Shown: positions 1-6,956 of the stretch, piece by piece
Layout of the letters: the number at the start of each line of letters is the position of its first letter
Numbering within the stretch: position 1 is the stretch's first letter
From: Planctomycetota bacterium
GTDB taxonomy: Bacteria; Planctomycetota; Phycisphaerae; Phycisphaerales; SM1A02
DNA: 7,177 nucleotides
Reading direction: 5' to 3'
NCBI GenBank assembly: GCA_009924765.1
Contig: RFQW01000082.1
Location: 1-7,177, forward strand
Notes under the pieces: model-generated
What the model saw: only the letters and a program-made list of their open reading frames with translations
Told to the model about the DNA's origin: nothing
The model's database searches: none
Translations under genes and position numbers: made by a program

Positions 1-53
1 CCAAGGCCGGTTCCAGCAATCAGGATGTGCGACATCAAGCGACTGGTGCGCAT
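1..53 (-). CDS. 5' fragment of a probable Rossmann-fold (nucleotide-binding) protein
   Basis: Only the first codons are inside the window; the gene runs off the left edge. Reading the minus strand from the ATG at 53-51 gives MRTSRLMSHILIAGTGLG. The hydrophobic strand ILIAG followed by G-T-G-L-G is typical of the first beta strand and glycine-rich turn of NAD(P)- or FAD-binding Rossmann folds. A second in-frame ATG lies at 35-33 (MSHILIAG). I prefer 53 because a GAGGA Shine-Dalgarno-like site (complement of about 63-67) sits 9 bases upstream of it, whereas 35 has nothing suitable. The protein could be an epimerase, dehydrogenase, oxidoreductase or glycosyltransferase; too little is visible to decide. 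It points the same way as the ketosynthase train upstream but is separated from it by about 280 bases, so it may have its own promoter. Confidence 0.5.
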   Translation of the reverse strand, partial: MRTSRLMSHILIAGTGL

Positions 54-72
54 CTTTTCTCTTCCTCGTTGC

Positions 73-98
73 GTCGGCCGTGGCCGACAACTTGTTGT
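73..98. repeat. two adjoining inverted repeats in the leader of the left-edge gene
   Basis: Positions 73-88 read GTCGGCC-GT-GGCCGAC, a perfect 7-base inverted repeat. Immediately overlapping, positions 87-98 read ACAAC-TT-GTTGT, a 5-base inverted repeat. They lie 20-45 bases upstream of the start codon at 53. They could be an operator for a dimeric regulator or an RNA hairpin (6-bp stem, 4-base loop for the first one). Function is inferred only from position and symmetry. Confidence 0.4.
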
Positions 99-268
99 TC
101 CAAGACGATCAATCCTGTCGCGGCATGGGTGCCTTTCCCAAAACACCGTTGCCGTCGACGCAATCACAAACCGAGGCCTTGCGGCCTTCCTTTTCTCCTA
201 CCCTCATGTCGAAACCTGTGGGGCTTCACGCACGAGTCCGCAGCAACATGGGTTGCGGTTGCGGAGGT

Positions 269-282
269 GGCCAGAAATGGCC
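269..282. repeat. inverted repeat / hairpin with GAAA loop
   Basis: The plus strand reads GGCCA-GAAA-TGGCC, a perfect 5-bp stem closing a GAAA (GNRA-type) loop if transcribed rightward. Transcribed leftward it would be a hairpin with a TTTC loop just after the T-rich stretch that follows the possible terminator. It may be part of the 3' processing or termination region of the minus-strand train. Confidence 0.3.
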
Positions 283-283
283 C

Positions 284-316
284 AAAAGAAAGCGAGATTT
301 CGTGGGGGCGCCCACG
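284..316 (-). terminator. possible intrinsic terminator of the minus-strand train
   Basis: About 15 bases past the stop codon of the membrane-protein gene (minus strand), positions 316-301 form a 6-bp hairpin, CGTGGG paired with CCCACG around a 4-base loop. A T-rich run (TTTCTTTT on the minus strand, 291-284) follows, but about 9 bases after the stem rather than directly. That spacing makes it a weak candidate, although the location, just after the last gene, is right. Confidence 0.3.
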
Positions 317-330
317 GACCACACGGACGG

Positions 331-966
331 TCACTTCGCGGGCGGCTCGGTGCGCAGCCGCAGGCGCACCTCGCCGGGCAGTGTCTCCACATCAAGAATG
401 CGCACGATTCGGCCGTCTGCAAGCCGAATCGGACGCTCCAGTGCCGCCTGATTCAAGCCTGCATCCAGCGCGAAGGTGACCCCCGGCACCGGCAGGCGAC
501 CCAGACCGCCGTGCTCATCCTGAAGCCGGATGCCCCCGCCCTGCGCCGCCAACCGCGCCTGCCACCACGCCACCACCATGCCCGTGTGCACCCCCACCGC
601 CACGGCATCGGCCTGCATGCGCGCCTGCGCTCCGGTGGGCACGGGCTCGCCGCGACTCTCCATCCACGCGGGCAGGCGCGTGCCCAGCCAGTCGTTCACA
701 TCGGACTCGCGGATGCGGATGGCCCAGTCGACCGCATCACCGCGAACCTTGGTGAACTCGGCCACGATGCCCTGCTCGAAGGCCGCGGCGCGATCGGCCG
801 CGTTGGCATCGGTGCGCGGCACGGGGTTCCACCACGCGGGTGCGCGAAGCGCCAGCACCGCCGCCGCACCGACGAGCGGCAACAGCACCATGCCCGCCAC
901 CAGCGCGGTTCGCCACAGTCGCTTCAACATCGTTGGTGCGGGCGCTTCGACCACGCCGTCGCTCAT
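331..966 (-). CDS. small single-pass membrane protein of unknown function
   Basis: The 211-residue product has a short N-terminus with Lys/Arg (residues 15-19), one hydrophobic helix at about 19-41, and a soluble remainder, most likely outside the cytoplasmic membrane. I do not recognise the family. The segment around 87-101 (ESDVNDWLGTRLPAW) and the beta-rich C-terminus recall the general plan of anchored, lipid-handling-type domains such as YpmS/DUF2140, but this is only a resemblance of layout. The start is the ATG at 966-964, which overlaps the TGA of the ketosynthase gene by four bases (ATGA). A longer reading from 1032 would overlap the ketosynthase by 70 bases and is less likely. There is no clear Shine-Dalgarno site, fitting translational coupling. 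Being third in an overlapping ketosynthase operon, it may work on or hold the enzyme pair or its lipid product at the membrane. Confidence 0.8.
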   Translation of the reverse strand: MSDGVVEAPAPTMLKRLWRTALVAGMVLLPLVGAAAVLALRAPAWWNPVPRTDANAADRAAAFEQGIVAEFTKVRGDAVDWAIRIRESDVNDWLGTRLPAWMESRGEPVPTGAQARMQADAVAVGVHTGMVVAWWQARLAAQGGGIRLQDEHGGLGRLPVPGVTFALDAGLNQAALERPIRLADGRIVRILDVETLPGEVRLRLRTEPPAK

Positions 967-2285
967 GGCGTGAATCGCGTCACCACCAGCGCGTCGTTCT
1001 GCCCGCCGAAACCGAAGTTGTTCGACAGGCACACATCCACCGGCACCTTGCGCGCCACATTGGGCACGTAGTCGAGATCAAGGTCGGGATCGGGATTCTT
1101 CAGGTTGCGCGTGGGCGGCACCATGCCGTCGCGGATCGCCAGCACGCAGGTGATGAACTCCACCGCGCCGGCGGCGGCGATCAGGTGGCCCATCATGCTC
1201 TTGATCGAGCTCATGGGAATGTCCTTCGCCAGGTCGCCGAACACGCGCTTCACGGCCCTGGTCTCGATGGAGTCGTTCTCCTTGGTGCCGGTGCCGTGCG
1301 CGCTGATGTACTGGATGGGCGGACGGCCCTGCGCATCGCGCGCGTGCGGATCGATGCCCGCCTGACGCAGCGCCTCCAGCATGGCCACGGCCGCGCCGCG
1401 ACCTTCGGGCTGGATGTCGGTGATGCGATAGGCGTCGCAGCTGCTGCCGTAGCCCTTCACCTCGGCCAGCGGCGTGGCGCCGCGATGCATGGCGTGTTCC
1501 AGCGTTTCAAGGATCACGATGCCGCTGCCTTCGCCCATGACAAAGCCGCCGCGATCCACGCTGAACGGACGGCTGGCCTCGGTGGGATCGCCCTTGCGCT
1601 CGCTGAGCGCGGTGAGGCGGTTGAAGCCGGTCACGCCCAGCGGATGGATCATGGTGTGCGTGCCGCCGCCGATCATCACGTCGGCGTCGCCGCGACGCAG
1701 GATGCTGAACGCCTCGCCGATGGCCTGCGTGCTGGCCGCGCAGGCGGTGAGGCAGTTGTACGCCGGGCCGCGCGCGTTGAACTCGCGCGCAAGGTGCGCC
1801 AGCGGCATGTTGGGCTCCTGCTCGATCTCGCGCAGGCGATCCATGCGCTTCAGGCCCTCGGCCGCCCACTTCAGGCCGTCCACCTTGGCGCCCGCGGCGT
1901 CCCACGCGTGCAGCATGGTGGCCACGTAGTTGTCGAAATCAAGCACGCCTTCGCCCGCGCCCAGGTACAGGCCCACGCGGCGCGGATCCTTGGGCGGCTT
2001 CACATCGAGGCCGCTCTGCTTCCATGCCTGACTGGCCGCACCCAACGCGAACTGGCTGTTCAGGCCGGCGCTTGCGTGCACGGCCGGATCCTTCACGAAG
2101 CCGCGGAAATCGAAGTCCTTCTTCACCTCGGCGGCGAAGCTGGTCGGGAAGGTGCGCGCGTCGAAGCGCGTGGTGGGCTCCATACCGCTTTCGGCGTTGA
2201 GCAGGCGCTTCCACACGCTGTCGATGGAGTGACCGAGGCCCGTGACCCAACCGATGCCGGTGACGACGATGCGTGGTTCGCTCAT
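963..2285 (-). CDS. FabF-type beta-ketoacyl-ACP synthase, catalytically complete (KS-alpha-like)
   Basis: The 440-residue product is a condensing enzyme of the FabF/KAS II thiolase-fold family, which joins an acyl chain on the active-site cysteine to malonyl-ACP in the cytoplasm. The N-terminal RIVVTGIG strand is typical. The full catalytic set is visible: Cys182 in LTACAAS, His330 in AHGTGT, Lys362 and His367 in SIKSMMGH, and the C-terminal NNFGFGGQN loop (421-430). The start at 2285 is chosen because a GGAGG site lies 5 bases upstream (minus strand, 2295-2291) and because the ATG overlaps the preceding stop (ATGA). An upstream in-frame ATG at 2339 lies inside the preceding gene and has no support. 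It could be a housekeeping FabF, but tight coupling to a degenerate ketosynthase suggests the KS-alpha half of a KS/chain-length-factor heterodimer in a specialised fatty acid or polyketide pathway. No ACP, ketoreductase or acyltransferase gene is visible in the window. Confidence 0.93.
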   Translation of the reverse strand: MSEPRIVVTGIGWVTGLGHSIDSVWKRLLNAESGMEPTTRFDARTFPTSFAAEVKKDFDFRGFVKDPAVHASAGLNSQFALGAASQAWKQSGLDVKPPKDPRRVGLYLGAGEGVLDFDNYVATMLHAWDAAGAKVDGLKWAAEGLKRMDRLREIEQEPNMPLAHLAREFNARGPAYNCLTACAASTQAIGEAFSILRRGDADVMIGGGTHTMIHPLGVTGFNRLTALSERKGDPTEASRPFSVDRGGFVMGEGSGIVILETLEHAMHRGATPLAEVKGYGSSCDAYRITDIQPEGRGAAVAMLEALRQAGIDPHARDAQGRPPIQYISAHGTGTKENDSIETRAVKRVFGDLAKDIPMSSIKSMMGHLIAAAGAVEFITCVLAIRDGMVPPTRNLKNPDPDLDLDYVPNVARKVPVDVCLSNNFGFGGQNDALVVTRFTP

Positions 2286-3631
2286 GCCAACCTCCGAAGC
2301 ACGATGGCGGCGTTCTGTCCGCCGAGGCTGGGCGTGCACACCAGGATCGACTTCACGTCGGCCTTGCGCGCGGCGACGGGGCCCGCGTCCACGCCCTGAC
2401 TGTCATCACCGTTGATGCGCGCGGGCAACATGCCGGTGCGCAGGCACTGCACCGCAACGCTGGCGGCCACCGCACCGAAGCCGGCGCCGCAGCTGCCCGT
2501 GACGGGCGCGATGGTGACCAGCGGCAGCTTGGCCGCGCGATCGCCGAACACGCGACGGATGGCCGAGGCTTCGGCGGCATCGAGTGCAGGTGCGCCGCAG
2601 CCGTAGGGCACCACGGCATCGATCTGGTCCGCCTTCATGCCGGCATCATCGAGTGCAGCCTGCATCGCGTCGGAGATGCCCTCGCCATCGCGGGACGGAT
2701 CGGCGCCGATCGTGTCGGGGCAGAAGCTCTGGCTTGCGCCGAAACCGGCCAGTTCCGCGAGCGCCGCTGCGCCGCGCGCCTGCGCGCTTTCGGCGGCCTC
2801 AAGCACCAGAATGCCGCCGCCCTCGCCGGGCACGCCACCGATGGCGTTGCTGGCGAAGGGCCGCACCACCTTCGTGGGATCGTCGCTCGTGCTCGCCTTG
2901 GCCAGTCGGCCCGCGAAGTGCTGGCGCAGGATGGCCATCAGGTTCACCTTGCTCTCGGCACCGCCACTCAGGCACGCATCCGCCGCGCCGCGGCCGATCA
3001 CGCGCATGCTTTCACCCACCGACAGCAGCGCGCTGGCCTCGCCGCAGGTGATGGTGTTCGAGGGGCCCTGACAGTCGTGGCAGATGGTCACGTGGCACGC
3101 CAGCATGTTGGGCAGGTACTTCAGCATCCACAGCGGCGTGAGGTTCTGCATGCCGGTGGCGCCCCAGGCGGCGATGTCGAAACTGCCGTCAGGCTTGCGG
3201 CTGGTGGCCAGCGCGGAGGTGAGTTCGTTCTCCTCGGCGGCGATCAGGCCGGCGCCGATGTGGCAGCCCATGCGATCCACCGGAATGGTGGTCTTGCCGT
3301 CGGCGGGTTCGTGCGCCTTGGTGATCAGGCCCGCGGCACGAACGGCCTCGTACGCGGCTCCAACCGCCAACTCGATGTCGCGGGCCATCACCTTGGTGGC
3401 CTTGCGGTAGCTCTTGGGCACCACCTGCTTCACGTCGAAGCGATCGGCGGGCAGCTGTGCCACGAAGGGGCACGGGAAGCCAGCCGCGTCGAAGGTGGCG
3501 CACGGGGCCACGGTGCTGCGGCCCTCGAGCAGCGCGTTCCAGATGGCATCGATGCCCAGACCGGCTGGAGCGATCGGGCCGATGCCTGTGATGACCACGC
3601 GTCGATTCTGCCGCGCCTTCTGAGGAAGCAT
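2282..3631 (-). CDS. ketosynthase homologue without catalytic residues (chain-length-factor / KS-beta-like)
   Basis: The 449-residue product has the full FabF-type fold: RRVVITGIGPI at the N-terminus, a GPSNTIT nucleophile region near 189-195, and a C-terminal SLGGQN loop (435-440). Gap-free local comparison with the intact ketosynthase next door shows every catalytic position changed: Cys to Glu198, first His to Tyr343, Lys to Ala375, second His to Ser380. The phrase GAPALDAAEA (346-355) matches the style of type II polyketide chain length factors, where HGTGT is replaced and an LDxAEA motif follows. Such proteins pair with an active ketosynthase and shape the chain-length pocket. A nearby Cys196 lies two residues before the nucleophile position and should not be mistaken for it. 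Residues 179-187 hold a Cys/His cluster. The start is the ATG at 3631; an in-frame stop lies about 30 bases upstream. No Shine-Dalgarno site is visible. The gene ends in a 4-base overlap with its partner. Confidence 0.88.
   Translation of the reverse strand: MLPQKARQNRRVVITGIGPIAPAGLGIDAIWNALLEGRSTVAPCATFDAAGFPCPFVAQLPADRFDVKQVVPKSYRKATKVMARDIELAVGAAYEAVRAAGLITKAHEPADGKTTIPVDRMGCHIGAGLIAAEENELTSALATSRKPDGSFDIAAWGATGMQNLTPLWMLKYLPNMLACHVTICHDCQGPSNTITCGEASALLSVGESMRVIGRGAADACLSGGAESKVNLMAILRQHFAGRLAKASTSDDPTKVVRPFASNAIGGVPGEGGGILVLEAAESAQARGAAALAELAGFGASQSFCPDTIGADPSRDGEGISDAMQAALDDAGMKADQIDAVVPYGCGAPALDAAEASAIRRVFGDRAAKLPLVTIAPVTGSCGAGFGAVAASVAVQCLRTGMLPARINGDDSQGVDAGPVAARKADVKSILVCTPSLGGQNAAIVLRRLA
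2286..2295 (-). promoter_or_regulatory. Shine-Dalgarno site fixing the ketosynthase start
   Basis: The minus strand reads GGAGG (2295-2291), then five bases, then ATG at 2285. The site lies inside the last codons of the upstream ketosynthase-like gene, so ribosomes ending there can restart at once. It favours 2285 over the in-frame ATG at 2339. Confidence 0.75.
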
Positions 3632-3676
3632 GAAGGGAAGAATGTAGCCGTATCCGGCTCAGGCCGCAGGCTGCGC
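3632..3676 (-). other. 45-base gap with small hairpin between DAHP synthase and the KS-like gene
   Basis: The gap carries a perfect 5-bp inverted repeat, AGCCG-TATC-CGGCT on the plus strand at 3646-3659. It is followed on the minus strand by a pyrimidine-rich CTTCCCTTC immediately before the ATG. There is no T-run, so it is not a convincing terminator, and no promoter is evident. Read-through from the DAHP synthase gene is the simplest view. Confidence 0.4.
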
Positions 3677-5053
<1,377 letters not shown>

Positions 5054-5085
5054 GTTGGGCACGTGCGCCGTCAGCAACATCGGAA

Positions 5086-5168
5086 TGCGGGCGACAGGAC
5101 TTGAACCTGTATGGGTTTTACCCCACTGGAACCTAAATCCAGCGCGTCTGCCATTTCGCCACGCCCGC
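5086..5168 (-). tRNA. trnL(UAG): tRNA-Leu (anticodon UAG)
   Basis: The minus strand folds as a class II tRNA of 83 bases. The acceptor stem GCGGGCG pairs with CGCCCGC, with discriminator A at 5086. The D stem is GCG/CGC. The anticodon stem CTGGA/TCCAG closes loop TTTAGGT, with anticodon TAG (complement of 5133-5135). A long variable arm TGGG...CCCA follows, and the T stem ACAGG/CCTGT closes loop TTCAAGT. UAG plus the long variable arm means leucine, reading CUN codons. CCA is not encoded (TTC follows the discriminator base), so it must be added after processing. The 3' end lies only 32 bases before the preferred DAHP synthase start and on the same strand, so the two may share a transcript. 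Confidence 0.96.
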
Positions 5169-5180
5169 GTGGAGCAAGCG

Positions 5181-5207
5181 ATCCTAGCACGCTGGATGCG
5201 CTGCCAC
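5181..5207 (-). promoter_or_regulatory. probable promoter of tRNA-Leu (and DAHP synthase)
   Basis: On the minus strand TGC-TAGGAT (5189-5181) fits an extended -10 element (TGn followed by a 4/6 match to TATAAT), ending 12 bases before the tRNA 5' end. That is a natural spacing for a start point a few bases upstream of the mature tRNA. A weak -35-like GTGGCA lies at 5207-5202 with a short 15-base spacer. Because the DAHP synthase gene has no other obvious promoter, this one may serve both. Confidence 0.45.
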
Positions 5208-5231
5208 GGGTCGCCGCACACGCGTTCGCGT

Positions 5232-5237
5232 TAGCAT
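5232..5237 (+). promoter_or_regulatory. weak -10-like element upstream of the DoxX-like gene
   Basis: TAGCAT at 5232-5237 is a 4/6 match to TATAAT, 66 bases before the GTG start of the plus-strand gene, in the divergent intergenic region. A tandem CGCGTT CGCGTT (5221-5232) runs into it. No -35 match is visible, so this is a location guess only. Confidence 0.2.
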
Positions 5238-5286
5238 GCCGCCCGCTGGCGAAACGGGGTTTGGAGTCCCCTCGCTCACAGGCCGC

Positions 5287-5292
5287 AGGAGG
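5287..5292 (+). promoter_or_regulatory. Shine-Dalgarno site fixing the GTG start of the DoxX-like gene
   Basis: AGGAGG at 5287-5292 is a full-strength site, with an 11-base spacer to the GTG at 5304. It supports the non-ATG start over the next in-frame ATG, which lies 15 codons further inside the first membrane helix. Confidence 0.7.
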
Positions 5293-5303
5293 CGGCACAT
5301 CGC

Positions 5304-5915
5304 GTGGCACAGAACCTCACCAAGCTCTTCGCGCGCATCATCGTCTGCATGGTGTTCCTGCCCGCGGGCATCCACGCCATCTTCGGACATGATCGATTCA
5401 CCACCGACGAGGCGCAGCGCATCGAGGCCATGGGCTCGCCCGCCGAGGCCTTCGAGAAGGTGGTGGAACGCGCCAAGCCCGCGTCGCTGCGCGCGCCAAG
5501 GGCCGACGACGCGGATGGCACATCCAAACTGCGCGCACTGAACCGCCTCGCGCTGCGATTGCAGGACGCGCGCGTTCCGCAACCGCTGCTTGTGGCGTGG
5601 GCCGTGTCGTGCGTGGAACTGGTGGGTGGCGCTGCGGTGCTGCTTGGTTTCTTCACGCGCCTGTTCGCGCTGCCGCTGGCCGTGATCGGCGCCTTTCATC
5701 TGTGGAAGGTGGTATGGCCGCAGCTTGGCACCGCGATGGCATGGAACTGGTCGCCCGACGAATCGCACGTGGCCACCACCTGGGTGGCCGCCACGCTGCT
5801 GCCGCTGTCGCTGTTCATGCTGGGCGCAGGTGCACCATCGGTGGATTCGCTCATGAAGGGCTCGGGCGGCAAGGGCGGCAAGAAAGCCGCAGCCAAGCCC
5901 GCCGCCGCGGAATGA
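5304..5915 (+). CDS. DoxX-like integral membrane protein
   Basis: The 203-residue product has four likely membrane helices at about 9-28, 94-116, 118-138 and 157-177. The pattern FARIIVCMVFLPAGIHAIFG, then VELVGGAAVLLGFFTRLFALPLAVI in pieces, matches the DoxX family (small four-helix membrane proteins often linked to redox or quinone chemistry, rarely with known reactions). Two things differ from a typical DoxX: a long charged segment of about 65 residues between helices 1 and 2, and a Gly/Lys/Ala-rich tail at 186-203. The start is GTG at 5304, supported by AGGAGG 11 bases upstream. It leads a plus-strand train: the VWA gene begins nine bases after its stop. The link to that gene's envelope machinery is by position only. 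The precise role is unknown. Confidence 0.8.
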   Translation: MAQNLTKLFARIIVCMVFLPAGIHAIFGHDRFTTDEAQRIEAMGSPAEAFEKVVERAKPASLRAPRADDADGTSKLRALNRLALRLQDARVPQPLLVAWAVSCVELVGGAAVLLGFFTRLFALPLAVIGAFHLWKVVWPQLGTAMAWNWSPDESHVATTWVAATLLPLSLFMLGAGAPSVDSLMKGSGGKGGKKAAAKPAAAE

Positions 5916-5924
5916 ATCACGGCC

Positions 5925-6953
5925 ATGTCGACGGATCGCCCCGCCATCACGCAACTTGATGCAGAGACCGTGCGACGGCTGGGCGGTGAACCGATCCGCA
6001 AGCGTCACTTCGCAGCGCTGGTGAGCTGGGTCACCAGCATGGGTCTGCACGCCGGCCTGGCCGTGGCGGTGATCGCCTTTGCAGCCACCGCCGCGCACTT
6101 CGCCGCCAAACCAACGCCGCCGCCAGCGCTGGTGATGGATTTTCAGCAGCCTGTGTACGCCCCCACCGCCACGCTGGTGTCGCAGATGGGACCGCCAAGC
6201 AGCGCCGCGAACCCCGCCGCCGCAGCCTTGCCAAGCGCGCCCAGCGCCGCGGTGAGCGAGCAGTTGCGCGCGGCCGCCGGCGATGCGCTGGTGGCCATCC
6301 GCAAGGCCGAGCCGCCGATCTCGCTGGCCGCGCACCAGATGGGCAAGTTGGGCGGCGACTCGCGGCCGATCCAGGTGGACTTCGTGGGCCTGCGCGCCAG
6401 CAACGCGCGCCGCATCGTGTACGTGGTGGACGCGAGCGGCAGCCTGGTGGGCAGCTTTCCGCAGATCGTTGAGGAGCTGCGCCGCAGCATGATGAAGCTG
6501 GATCCGCGTCAGCAGTTCGGCGTGATCTTCTTCCAGCGCGGCGATGCGGTGACGGTGCCGCCGGGCGGCGCGCTGCAACCGGCCACGCCCGAGCGCCTGA
6601 GCGAGGCGGTGCAGTGGATCGACACGAAGATGATTCCCGCAGGGCGCAGCAATCCGCTGGCCGCGCTGGAGGCGGCGATGGTGCTGAAGCCCGAGATCAT
6701 CTTCCTGCTCTCCGCCGACATCACCGGCGCAGGCGACTACGAGATCTCGGAGAAGACGCTGATGGAGGCGCTGGATCGCATGAACCCGCGCGACCCCGCC
6801 ACCCACAACCGCCCCGTGCGCATCCAGTGCGTGCAGTTCCTCGATCCCGATCCATCGGGAACGCTGGAGCGACTGGCACGCGAGCACGGCGGCGCCGATG
6901 GATATCGCTACCTTGGCCGAAAGGAACTCGGCCTCGACAACAACCAGGAGTAA
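5925..6953 (+). CDS. TonB/TolA-like membrane-anchored VWA-domain protein
   Basis: The 342-residue product starts with a short charged N-terminus, then one membrane helix at about 33-56. The helix contains S38-M-G-L-H42, the S-x3-H spacing seen in the TonB and TolA helices that contact ExbB-ExbD and TolQ-TolR. An Ala/Pro/Ser-rich linker (about 62-112) leads to a von Willebrand A domain from about 160 to 335. The VWA metal site begins with D169-A-S171-G-S173 after the strand RRIVYVVDASGS. The later positions are less standard: S242 in GRSNP where a Thr is usual, and LLSAD (261-265) where LLTDG is usual. I infer that the domain projects into the periplasm and binds a partner. The ATG at 5925 is nine bases after the DoxX-like stop; only a weak GGAA lies upstream. 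The next gene, three bases downstream, encodes a TolQ/ExbB-like subunit, which fits a proton-driven envelope complex. Confidence 0.85.
   Translation: MSTDRPAITQLDAETVRRLGGEPIRKRHFAALVSWVTSMGLHAGLAVAVIAFAATAAHFAAKPTPPPALVMDFQQPVYAPTATLVSQMGPPSSAANPAAAALPSAPSAAVSEQLRAAAGDALVAIRKAEPPISLAAHQMGKLGGDSRPIQVDFVGLRASNARRIVYVVDASGSLVGSFPQIVEELRRSMMKLDPRQQFGVIFFQRGDAVTVPPGGALQPATPERLSEAVQWIDTKMIPAGRSNPLAALEAAMVLKPEIIFLLSADITGAGDYEISEKTLMEALDRMNPRDPATHNRPVRIQCVQFLDPDPSGTLERLAREHGGADGYRYLGRKELGLDNNQE
6946..6950 (+). promoter_or_regulatory. Shine-Dalgarno site of the TolQ/ExbB-like gene
   Basis: AGGAG at 6946-6950 lies six bases before the ATG at 6957 and inside the last codons of the VWA gene (its TAA is 6951-6953). 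This fixes the downstream start and implies coupled translation. Confidence 0.75.
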
Positions 6954-6956
6954 CGC

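Larger units (their letters stand above)
54..330. other. intergenic region, 277 bases, no supportable gene
   Basis: This stretch is visibly less GC-rich than the flanking genes. The open frames crossing it on the plus strand translate to Arg/His/Pro/Ser-rich sequence without recognisable motifs and run antisense into the neighbouring gene, so I treat them as non-coding. It would hold the 3' end of the minus-strand train (right side) and the leader of the minus-strand gene at 1-53 (left side). It contains inverted repeats at 73-98, 269-282 and 301-316. I could not find a convincing -35/-10 pair for the gene at 1-53. Confidence 0.6.

Noticed and set aside
25..1071. Plus-strand open frames starting near 25, 27 and 80
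   Set aside because: They overlap the membrane-protein gene in antisense, have no Shine-Dalgarno site, and show no domain. A CGCGGG stretch near 250-270 looked like a metal motif but stands alone.
2286..2339. Earlier ketosynthase start at 2339
   Set aside because: It lies inside the upstream gene, adds Arg/His-rich residues not seen in FabF, and lacks the GGAGG that serves the ATG at 2285.
840..2399. 519-codon open frame on the plus strand
   Set aside because: It is antisense to the intact ketosynthase, whose catalytic motifs are complete. The translation is repetitive His/Arg/Ala-rich sequence with no domain.
3041..3049. Cys196 of the KS-like protein as the active-site nucleophile
   Set aside because: In a gap-free alignment from the GP turn onward, the catalytic Cys of the neighbour falls on Glu198; Cys196 falls two residues earlier. 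The missing His and Lys support loss of catalysis.
5054..5221. Longer DAHP synthase start, up to 5221
   Set aside because: It would translate through a complete tRNA-Leu gene, and the extra residues are unlike the family.
5184..6887. 567-codon open frame on the minus strand
   Set aside because: It is the mirror of the DoxX-like and VWA genes. Its product is rich in His, Arg, Gln and Gly and matches nothing, while the plus-strand products have membrane helices and a DASGS motif.
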